Below, piece by piece: positions 1 to 6,059 of a DNA stretch of 6,059 nucleotides. The translations under genes were made by a program, and so were the position numbers. Within the stretch, counting starts at the first letter, position 1; every line of letters begins with the position of its first letter. Source of the DNA: Gemmatimonadota bacterium (GTDB lineage Bacteria > Gemmatimonadota > Gemmatimonadetes > Longimicrobiales > RSA9); assembly GCA_019689775.1 (NCBI GenBank), contig JADGGV010000266.1, positions 1 through 6,059 of the forward strand, given 5' to 3'. A model generated the notes under the pieces. It worked only from the letters and a program-made list of their open reading frames with translations, was not told the DNA's origin and ran no database searches.

Positions 1-323
1 GTCTCCCGCGTGTCGCACAGCAGCGTCGCGTACCCCGCCCGCACCGCCACCCGCTCCACCCCGCTCACCACGTCCGCGTAGAACGGGTTCGACAGGTCCG
101 GCACCACCACGCCCAGCGAGTACGACCGCCGCCGCACCAGCCCCCGCGCCACCAGATTCGGCCGGTACCCCAGCTCCTCCGCCGCGCGCAGCACCCGCTC
201 CCGCGTCGCGGGCGCGACCCGCGCGTGCGGGTTGCCGCCGAGCACGAGCGAGACGGTCGGTTGCGAGACGCCCGCGCGCGCGGCGACATCGTGGCTGGTG
301 ACCCGACGAGGCGGTGGAGACAC
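1..323 (-). CDS. LacI-family transcriptional regulator, N-terminal part (runs off the left edge)
   Basis: About 107 codons are visible from a GTG at 323. Residues 8-28 form the LacI-type helix-turn-helix (VTSHDVAARAGVSQPTVSLVL); the family motif DVA..AGVS..TVS is intact. At the specificity positions that are Tyr17/Gln18/Arg22 in E. coli LacI it has Gln21/Pro22/Leu26. Residues 55-66 (PNLVARGL...) are the hinge helix, with Leu62 where the family has the minor-groove leucine. From residue 69 the periplasmic-binding-protein-like effector domain begins (SLGVVVPDLSNPFYADV). The family usually has about 330-350 residues, so roughly two thirds lie outside the window, and the effector (often a sugar) cannot be read. 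GTG 323 was chosen because it places the HTH at the usual distance from the N-terminus and no ATG lies nearby in frame. There is no Shine-Dalgarno, and the predicted transcription start coincides with the GTG. It is divergent from the barrel gene at 656. The family assignment is firm; the regulon is unknown. Confidence 0.93.
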   Translation of the reverse strand, partial: MSPPPRRVTSHDVAARAGVSQPTVSLVLGGNPHARVAPATRERVLRAAEELGYRPNLVARGLVRRRSYSLGVVVPDLSNPFYADVVSGVERVAVRAGYATLLCDTRE

Positions 324-324
324 G

Positions 325-344
325 CTGCTAATACGTATTGGCAG
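325..344. promoter_or_regulatory. Candidate LacI-family operator (autoregulatory)
   Basis: CTGCTAATAC|GTATTGGCAG is a 20-bp inverted repeat with nine of ten base pairs symmetric; the one mismatch is the pair 329/340. The inner ten bases, AATACGTATT, are a perfect palindrome. A palindrome with a central CG step flanked by A/T is the standard architecture of LacI/GalR-family operators, where the hinge-helix leucine inserts at the central CG. It starts two bases upstream of the regulator's GTG and covers the predicted -10 element, so bound repressor would block its own gene. The sequence and symmetry are seen directly; binding by this regulator is inferred from position and architecture. No second copy was noticed near the divergent gene. 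Confidence 0.7.
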
Positions 345-358
345 ACGCGCGCTGTCAA
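330..358 (-). promoter_or_regulatory. Sigma-70-type promoter of the LacI-family gene
   Basis: On the minus strand a perfect TTGACA (358-353) is followed after 17 bp by CGTATT (335-330), a partial match to TATAAT (3 of 6). TATTAG (333-328) with a 19-bp spacer is an alternative. With the 17-bp choice and a 7-bp discriminator the transcription start falls at about 323, the first base of the GTG, suggesting a leaderless mRNA. The -10 lies inside the palindromic operator. The -35 is convincing; the -10 is weaker, which fits a repressible promoter but is not proof. Confidence 0.5.
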
Positions 359-401
359 GAGCGAGACGGTGCGGCCACCCGCCCCACGCCGCGCCGGCGG
401 C

Positions 402-420
402 GCGTCCTCCGAGAGGACGC
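402..420. other. Perfect 8-bp hairpin in the divergent intergenic region
   Basis: GCGTCCTC (402-409) and GAGGACGC (413-420) are exact reverse complements separated by three bases. No T-run follows on either strand, so it does not look like an intrinsic terminator. If transcription of the barrel gene starts upstream of it, this would be a 5' leader structure; otherwise it may be a protein-binding site. The rest of 324-655 shows no credible gene and no tRNA. The only other promoter-like match is TTGACC at 476-481 with a poor -10 around 499-504. Confidence 0.35.
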
Positions 421-645
421 CCCGCCCGGTGGCTCCCGGGCCGGCGGCGGCCACCCGGCCCCCTCTGCTTGCGCGTTGACCCGCCGTCCTCGCGTGACGA
501 AACTGGGGCGAGCGCGTCTGTTGAAGGCGCTCCTGGCCGGCGCGGCCCGGAACCGGCGCAGGGGAACATGCCGGGGTCGGGCCCAGTACGCTCCCAACCG
601 GGGATGCGGCGGGCGGTGCTGCCGCGGCCGGCTCAACTCGTATCG

Positions 646-650
646 GGAGG
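646..650 (+). promoter_or_regulatory. Ribosome binding site that fixes the start of the barrel gene
   Basis: GGAGG lies five bases before the ATG at 656. The frame stays open upstream to 338, but that upstream stretch is Arg/Pro/Ala-rich translation of GC-rich intergenic DNA. This strong Shine-Dalgarno plus the signal peptide that begins exactly at 656 decides the start. Confidence 0.8.
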
Positions 651-655
651 TCCGG

Positions 656-1255
656 ATGAAGGGTTCATGCACGCGGATTCTGGCGGGTGCAGCGGCGATG
701 CTGGCGTTGGGCGCCGGCGGTGCGTCGGCGCAGGGGCTCACCGTGACGCCGATGTTCGGGGCGTACACGCAGGCGAGCAGCTTCCAGGAGCTGCGGGGCA
801 ACGCGGAGTCGATCCGCGTGAAGCGGGAATCGGATCTGGCGCTCGGCGCCGCGGTCGGCCTGGGGCCGCTGCGCGGGAGTGTTGCGTACGTCACGGGCGC
901 CACGCTGAGCCAGAAGGGGGTCACCGGCGGCGGCGACATCGGAAAAGGGAAGATGCTGACCGCCGCGCTGGACGCCGTCGTTCGGCCGATCCCTCGGATC
1001 GCGGGGCTCCAGCCGTACCTGCTGGGTGGGATTGGCCTGAAGCAGGCGGACTACAACTTCGAGGATGCGCGCTTCAGCGGCATCGACACGTCGCAATCGG
1101 ACGCGGCGTTCCACATCGGCGTCGGCGCCGACTGGATGTTCGGCCCGGTCGGCGTGATGGCGGAGATCAGCGACTTCATCAGCGGCGGCGACGGCGACGC
1201 CTCGACGCAGCACGACGGGTTCGGGCTGGTGGGGCTGCGGGTGAAGCTGTTCTGA
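656..1255 (+). CDS. Secreted small outer-membrane beta-barrel protein, function unknown
   Basis: This is a 199-residue protein. Residues 1-25 are a classical Sec signal peptide: Lys2/Arg7, a hydrophobic Ala/Leu/Gly core, then a cleavage site after Ala-Ser-Ala25 before Gln26. The mature part (about 174 residues) has alternating polar/hydrophobic stretches with Gly and aromatic residues typical of beta strands, for example around residues 115-128 (LQPYLLGGIGLKQADY) and 159-175. It ends in Leu-Arg-Val-Lys-Leu-Phe, a C-terminal aromatic of the kind recognised by the BAM machinery. The mature length fits an eight-stranded barrel of the OmpA/OmpX/OmpW size class. No enzymatic or ligand-binding motif is visible, so porin, adhesin or structural roles remain open. 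The gene stands alone: divergent from the LacI-type gene and convergent with the ligase gene. ATG 656 has GGAGG five bases upstream. Barrel localisation is inferred from composition and termini. Confidence 0.8.
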   Translation: MKGSCTRILAGAAAMLALGAGGASAQGLTVTPMFGAYTQASSFQELRGNAESIRVKRESDLALGAAVGLGPLRGSVAYVTGATLSQKGVTGGGDIGKGKMLTAALDAVVRPIPRIAGLQPYLLGGIGLKQADYNFEDARFSGIDTSQSDAAFHIGVGADWMFGPVGVMAEISDFISGGDGDASTQHDGFGLVGLRVKLF

Positions 1256-1301
1256 GCCGGGGGCGGTTCTGTGGCGAGCCCGACTCGCGGGCGGGTGACG
1301 G

Positions 1302-1356
1302 GAACGGAAATTTCACCACAGAGGGCCCAGAGATCACGGAGGGAGATCGGGGAGGA
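1302..1356 (+). repeat. Left arm of inverted repeat with 9-bp-period CACAGAG motif
   Basis: The arm begins GAACGG (1302-1307), then AATTTCACCACAGAG (1309-1323). It contains CACAGAG-like heptamers at 1317-1323, 1326-1332 (cccagag) and 1335-1341 (cacggag), exactly 9 bp apart. It ends in GGGGAGGA (1349-1356). The reverse complement of 1635-1695 repeats this order over about 48 bases from AATTTC to GGGGAGGA, with about eight substitutions and a one-base indel, plus GAACGG outside the core. It lies 46 bp after the stop of the barrel gene. Motifs of this CACAGAG type are something I recall from intergenic DNA of other environmental bacteria, but I cannot verify that here. Confidence 0.85.
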
Positions 1357-1412
1357 GGGATAGAGCGGTCCATGAGACCGGGGAGCGCGCGGGCATCGGG
1401 ATCATTGCGTTC

Positions 1413-1645
1413 CGCCGGTGCGGTTGGAGCTGCCCGGAGATGCCCCGCATTCCCCGGTGTGCCTTAGGCCGCCCGGGCAGGCTCCGCATCCGGCGGTGCG
1501 CTCGAAGCCGCCCGGAAACGCTCCGCAGCCCCCGGTACGCCGGAAGCCGCCCGGAAACACTCCGCAGCCCCCGCAGCGCCCGAAGCCGCCCGGGAACGCT
1601 CCCCATCCCCGGCGCGCTCGAGGTCGCCCGGAATTCCTCCCCGTC
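1413..1645 (+). repeat. Six-copy degenerate 39-bp tandem repeat array
   Basis: Units lie at about 1413-1451, 1452-1490, 1491-1529, 1530-1568, 1569-1607 and 1608-1645. The anchor gcccgg recurs at 1432, 1471, 1510, 1549, 1588 and 1626, a spacing of 39, 39, 39, 39 and 38 bp. Each unit runs roughly ccccggtgcgc..gaagccgcccgg followed by aaacgctccgcatc/cagc. Units 3 and 4 are most alike and the outer ones have diverged. Because 39 is a multiple of three, several frames stay open and read as 13-residue repeats (for example PPGNAPQPPVRRK on plus, GLRSVSGRLRAHR on minus). No frame has a convincing ribosome binding site, so I treat the array as non-coding. It fills the interior between the two inverted CACAGAG arms. 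Positions 1256-1301 and 1357-1412 hold nothing else that I recognise. Confidence 0.85.
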
Positions 1646-1695
1646 CTCGTCTCCGTGGTCTCTGTGCTCTCTGTGGTGAAATTCTTTCCCCGTTC
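1635..1695 (-). repeat. Right arm of the CACAGAG inverted repeat
   Basis: Read on the minus strand this arm gives GAACGGGG, AATTTCACCACAGAG, then CACAGAG and CACGGAG heptamers at 9-bp spacing, then GGGGAGGA. This is the same order as the left arm but in opposite orientation. Its outer end overlaps the TGA (1694-1696) of the ligase gene. Its inner end overlaps the last 39-bp unit by about ten bases. The two arms delimit an element of about 394 bp (1302-1695). No clear target-site duplication is visible at its borders. Confidence 0.85.
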
Positions 1696-3370
1696 ACGAC
1701 CCGCGCCCCACCCGCACCCCGCACTCGGCGAGCGCCTTCCGCGGCGCCGGGTGGTACGGCATCAGCTTCACGGCGGCGCGGGCGTGCGGGATGCGGCGCG
1801 CGCAGCTTCCGCGGCGCATCAGGATGAGGTGGAGCCGGTAGTCGCCGGGGTCGTAGCGGAGCGCGTGCTCGATGCTGGCGCGGGAGGCGGACTCGTGGGT
1901 GAGCACGATGGCGGCGAGCTGTCCGGCGGTCACGAGCGTGACCAGCAGCGCGAAGCCCGCGGCGGCGGCGGCCAGGCCGAGGCGCTGGCGTCCGGCGAGC
2001 CGGCGCGCGACGACCGGGCCGGTGGCGGGGAGGAGCGCGCCCGTCGCCGCGGCGACGAAGAACGCCGGCGTCGCAAGCAGCAGCACCGCGTCGAACATCC
2101 CGGTCACGAGCGCGGCCGTGAGCACGCCGACGAGCATCGTGGCGCCCACGGCGGCTTCCGGGTCGGGGCCGCGCAGCCTGCGCAGCGCGATGAGACAGCC
2201 CGCCGCGCCGGCGCCGAGGAGGAGCAGCACGGCGACGGGGCCGCGCTCGACCAGGAACGTCACCCAGTCGCTGCTCGGCCAGGGGTTCGTGGGGATCGGA
2301 TCGTCCGCGTCGAAGGCCGGGTCGTGCGGCGTCGTCACGCGTGGGTACTGCACGAACCAGTTGCCGGGGCCGGCGCCGAGCAGCGGGTCCCGCTTCAGCA
2401 TCTTGAGCGAGTTCCCGTACTGGATCAGCCGGCCGCGGCCCGACCCGCCGCGGTAATCGGTCAGGCGGCTCAGCGTCTCGGCATAGGGGTTCTCCGAGCG
2501 CCAGGCGAGGCGGTTCGGCGCCAGCGTGGCGACGACGGCGCCGAGCGCGAGCGCGACGAGCGCGCCGCGCAGCCGGCCGGGCACGACGCCGGCGCGCAGC
2601 GCGCGCCGCCCGACCATCGCGGCTACCGCCATGGCGCCGAGCGCCGCGCCCATGCCGAGCCAGCCCGCGCGCGAGCGGGTGAGCACGATCGCGCCCGCGG
2701 TCACGAAGATCGCGGCGAGCGCGAGCCGCGCGCCGAGCCGCCCGCGCGCCCGCAGTCGCGCCATGATCAGGAGCGGCGTGGCGATGGCGATGAGGTGGGC
2801 CAGGAAGTTCCGGTTCCCGAACGTGCCGCCCGGCGGCCGCGTGTGCGAGAACCACGCCAGGTCGAGCCCGTACGCCTGGCCGGCGCCGAGCGCCGCCGCC
2901 AGCGTCGCGGCGGCGGCGAGCCCGCCGAGCACCCAGCGCCCGCGCGTGGCGGCCACGCGCCGCGCCGACAGGTAGACCACGAAGCTCGAGAACGACAGCC
3001 CGAGCCCGTACAGCGCCAGCCAGTGGTTGGCCGCGAACAACGCGGCGAGCGCCGTCCAGCCGAGGAAGAGCGCGAGCAGCAGGTCGACCACGCCCAGCTC
3101 GATGCGGCGCCATGTCGGCAGCAGCAGCGCCAGGCAGAGCAGCGCCGCCGCATGCACGGCGAGCGCCTTCGGCACCAGGAACCGATCGAGGTCGAAGATC
3201 TCCGAGCGCGTGCACGCGAGCACCGTCGTGAACGCGCCGAGCACGAGCACGACGGCGACGACGCTCTCCACGAGCGTCGCGCGCACGGGCTCGATCCCGA
3301 TCGACACCGGCGCGCGGGATGACCGGGGCGCGTCCGTCGGGTCCAGACGGAGACGTTCGAATGCGGTCAC
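1694..3370 (-). CDS. O-antigen ligase / Wzy-type polymerase family membrane protein
   Basis: A 558-residue polytopic inner-membrane protein with about 12-13 hydrophobic segments (roughly 34-54, 66-86, 92-112, 118-136, 146-166, 187-205, 214-231, 235-253, 266-283, 376-396, 408-424, 427-447, 466-490). Family landmarks are GGTFGNRNFLAH (181-192), TRSRAGWLG (231-239), and a long loop at 284-375, probably periplasmic. That loop holds Arg-rich GRGRLIQYG and PLLGAGPGNWF (329-339), then SSDWVTFLVERG (366-377). Such proteins join or polymerise lipid-linked glycans at the periplasmic face; this one's glycan is unknown. The usual HN of the ligase HNxxLxxxxExG motif is replaced by Ser-Ser, so the canonical catalytic-type His is absent there. 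Residues 491-558, after the last membrane segment, look helical and TPR-like. GTG 3370 is the assumed start; it has no good Shine-Dalgarno, and GTG codons at residues 22 or 29 are alternatives. Protein O-glycosylation ligases (PglL type) are related and cannot be excluded. Confidence 0.85.
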   Translation of the reverse strand: MTAFERLRLDPTDAPRSSRAPVSIGIEPVRATLVESVVAVVLVLGAFTTVLACTRSEIFDLDRFLVPKALAVHAAALLCLALLLPTWRRIELGVVDLLLALFLGWTALAALFAANHWLALYGLGLSFSSFVVYLSARRVAATRGRWVLGGLAAAATLAAALGAGQAYGLDLAWFSHTRPPGGTFGNRNFLAHLIAIATPLLIMARLRARGRLGARLALAAIFVTAGAIVLTRSRAGWLGMGAALGAMAVAAMVGRRALRAGVVPGRLRGALVALALGAVVATLAPNRLAWRSENPYAETLSRLTDYRGGSGRGRLIQYGNSLKMLKRDPLLGAGPGNWFVQYPRVTTPHDPAFDADDPIPTNPWPSSDWVTFLVERGPVAVLLLLGAGAAGCLIALRRLRGPDPEAAVGATMLVGVLTAALVTGMFDAVLLLATPAFFVAAATGALLPATGPVVARRLAGRQRLGLAAAAAGFALLVTLVTAGQLAAIVLTHESASRASIEHALRYDPGDYRLHLILMRRGSCARRIPHARAAVKLMPYHPAPRKALAECGVRVGRGS

Positions 3371-3410
3371 GACGGTCGGCGGCGCAGCTCCCTGGCTGGC
3401 GGCGTCGCAG

Positions 3411-3430
3411 CCCCCGCGCCGGCGCGGGGG
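3411..3430. other. Perfect 20-bp GC-only palindrome
   Basis: CCCCCGCGCC followed by its exact reverse complement GGCGCGGGGG. As RNA it could fold into an 8-bp GC stem with a tetraloop. It lies downstream of the ETF-QO stop and about 40 bp upstream of the ligase GTG. No T-run follows, so a role in termination (Rho-independent without a U-tract, or mRNA 3'-end protection) is only a guess. Confidence 0.45.
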
Positions 3431-3439
3431 CGCCCGACG

Positions 3440-3464
3440 GCTCCCGGGACGATCGCCCGGGAGC
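3440..3464 (-). terminator. Possible terminator hairpin after ETF-QO
   Basis: GCTCCCGGG (3440-3448) and CCCGGGAGC (3456-3464) are exact reverse complements around a 7-base loop. On the minus strand the stem starts 27 bases past the ETF-QO stop codon, and the 3411-3430 palindrome follows, so the transcript would carry two strong hairpins in a row. There is no U-tract. The position fits a transcript end in a GC-rich genome; the function is inferred. Confidence 0.4.
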
Positions 3465-3491
3465 GCGCGCGGGCAAGCGCCGATCTACAAT

Positions 3492-5168
<1,677 letters not shown>

Positions 5169-5174
5169 CGGCGG

Positions 5175-5179
5175 CTCCT
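5175..5179 (-). promoter_or_regulatory. Ribosome binding site of ETF-QO
   Basis: AGGAG on the minus strand, six bases before the ATG at 5168, supports this start. The rest of the 78-bp spacer to moeA contains a short ggcgcc/ggcgcc hairpin (5191-5207) but no convincing promoter. Co-transcription with moeA is therefore plausible. Confidence 0.75.
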
Positions 5180-5246
5180 GGTCGGGAATCGGCGCCGGCG
5201 TGGCGCCTCGGGTCGTCGAGCGGGCGAGAAAGTATCGCGCTCCGGC

Positions 5247-6059
5247 TCAAAAGCCTACCCCCGCCCAGGCGGCGTCCGGGCTCGGCAGCGGCATGGCGAC
5301 GAGGGGCTCGCCCGCCTCCACGACCTCGACGTCGAGCGGGATCAGCACGAGCGCGTCCGCGGCCGCCATCGACGTGAGGATGCCGGAGCCCTGCGGTCCC
5401 GTCAGCCGGGCCAGCCAGCCGCCGGCGCCGTCCGGCTCCAGCCGCGCGCGCAGGAAGCGCAGCAGCCCCGGCGGCGAGACGATCCGCTCCGCCGCCCGCA
5501 CCCGGATCGTCGGCGTATGCACGTGCGTGCGCCCCTGCATGCGCCGCAGCGCCGGGCGCACGAGCACCTCGAACGTGACCAGCGCCGAGACGGGGTTCCC
5601 CGGCAGGCCGAACACCGCCGTGGCCCCCAGCGTGCCGAACGAGAACGGGCTCCCCGGCCGCACCTTCACGCGCCAGAAGTGCAGCCGCAGACCCAGCTCC
5701 TCCAGCGCGTCCTTCATCAGGTCGTGGTCGCCGACGCTCGCGCCCGCCGTGGTGAGCAGCGCGTCCGCGCCGCGCGCCCGCGCCAGGTGCTCCAGCAGGC
5801 TGGCGCGGTCGTCGCGCGCGATCCCCAGCACCTCCGGCACCCCGCCGGCGGAGCGGACCGCCGCCGCGAGCGCGTAGGCGTTCGAGTTCGCGATCCGGCG
5901 CCCGGCCAGTACCTCGTCGAACTCGTCCAGGTCCGCCAGCTCGTCGCCGTTCGACAGGATCGCGACGCGCGGGCGCCGCCACACCTCCACCTCCGCCCGC
6001 CCCACCGCCGCGAGCACGCCGATCTCCGCCGGCCGCAGCACGCGCCCGGGCTCCAGCAC
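5247..6059 (-). CDS. moeA: Molybdopterin molybdenumtransferase MoeA, C-terminal two thirds (runs off the right edge)
   Basis: 270 residues are visible; the first window codon is an internal GTG, not the start. MoeA inserts molybdate into adenylylated molybdopterin in the cytoplasm, the last step of basic molybdenum-cofactor synthesis. Numbering from the right edge: LEPGRVLRPAEIGVLAAVG (2-20) is the end of the linker domain. PRVAILSNGDEL (30-41) opens the MoCF-binding domain. LLTTAGASVGDHDLMKDAL (101-119) is the family's TTGGVSVGD signature. VRPGSPFSFG (133-142) and FGLPGNPVSALVTFE (150-164) are the KPGKPxxFG and GLPGNPVS signatures. Residues about 180-258 form the C-terminal beta-barrel domain (SGILTSMAAADALVLIP at 225-241). 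E. coli MoeA has about 411 residues, so roughly 130-140 N-terminal residues are missing. All key motifs are intact; TTAG for TTGG is a mild variation. The gene is followed on the same strand by ETF-QO. No other molybdenum-cofactor gene is in view. Confidence 0.95.
   Translation of the reverse strand: MLEPGRVLRPAEIGVLAAVGRAEVEVWRRPRVAILSNGDELADLDEFDEVLAGRRIANSNAYALAAAVRSAGGVPEVLGIARDDRASLLEHLARARGADALLTTAGASVGDHDLMKDALEELGLRLHFWRVKVRPGSPFSFGTLGATAVFGLPGNPVSALVTFEVLVRPALRRMQGRTHVHTPTIRVRAAERIVSPPGLLRFLRARLEPDGAGGWLARLTGPQGSGILTSMAAADALVLIPLDVEVVEAGEPLVAMPLPSPDAAWAGVGF

Noticed and set aside
476..504. TTGACC with a 17-bp spacer to GAAACT as promoter of the barrel gene
   Set aside because: The -10 matches only three of six bases and the distance to the gene is long; not strong enough to list as a feature.
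338..655. In-frame upstream extension of the barrel protein
   Set aside because: Arg/Pro-rich, non-protein-like, and it would bury the signal peptide. The ATG at 656 has a strong ribosome binding site.
1275..1292. Possible terminator after the barrel gene (gcccg/cgggc)
   Set aside because: Only a 5-bp stem without a T-run; too weak to call.
1334..1606. 90-residue minus-strand frame of 13-residue repeats
   Set aside because: It is the translation of the 39-bp tandem array. Equivalent frames are open on the other strand, and no start signal supports this one.
1411..1650. Tandem array considered as a CRISPR
   Set aside because: Units are contiguous and degenerate without unique spacers of constant length, and no cas genes are near.
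1418..3322. 634-residue plus-strand open frame, rich in Arg, Ala, Glu and Gln
   Set aside because: Mostly antisense to the ligase gene, with its 5' part in the 39-bp array. Its composition is typical of a shadow frame in GC-rich DNA, with no domain or ribosome binding site.
1464..3476. 670-residue minus-strand open frame overlapping the ligase
   Set aside because: Arg/Ala-dominated frame-shifted shadow. The other frame gives a clean polytopic membrane protein with family motifs.

Overview
The window is very GC-rich with dense coding. It carries five protein genes: a partial LacI-family regulator (minus strand, left edge), a small secreted beta-barrel protein (plus), an O-antigen ligase/polymerase-like membrane protein (minus), an electron-transfer flavoprotein:ubiquinone oxidoreductase (ETF-QO, minus), and the C-terminal two thirds of MoeA (minus, right edge). 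An outer-membrane-type protein together with a Wzy/WaaL-type protein implies a diderm. The high GC and gene style would fit Gemmatimonadota or a similar soil or aquatic phylum, but that is an impression, not a demonstrated assignment.

Layout. Positions 1-323 encode the N-terminus of the LacI-type repressor, reading leftwards. Just upstream of its GTG lies a near-perfect 20-bp palindrome (325-344) centred on CG. It sits inside a TTGACA-type promoter, which is what an autoregulatory LacI-family operator should look like. Positions 324-655 are a divergent intergenic region with a strong hairpin at 402-420. Positions 656-1255 encode a 199-aa exported beta-barrel candidate. Positions 1256-1693 hold no credible gene. 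They lie between convergent genes and hold an unusual composite repeat: two inverted arms (1302-1356 and 1635-1695) built on a CACAGAG motif with 9-bp period, bracketing six degenerate copies of a 39-bp tandem unit (1413-1645).

Positions 1694-3370 encode the polytopic O-antigen ligase-like protein. Positions 3371-3491 hold two strong GC-rich hairpins. Positions 3492-5168 encode ETF-QO. Positions 5169-5246 are a short spacer, and 5247-6059 is the 3' part of moeA.

Function. moeA and ETF-QO are co-directional with a 78-bp spacer and could be co-transcribed. The ligase gene follows after a hairpin-rich gap and is probably a separate unit. The functions (molybdenum cofactor synthesis, electron delivery from acyl-CoA and similar dehydrogenases to quinone, surface glycan assembly, an outer-membrane protein, sugar-type regulation) do not form one pathway, so this looks like ordinary chromosome rather than a dedicated accessory system. 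The points most worth a second look are the ETF-QO in which the fourth [4Fe-4S] cysteine is replaced by Thr, the composite CACAGAG/39-bp element, and the LacI operator on an apparently leaderless promoter.
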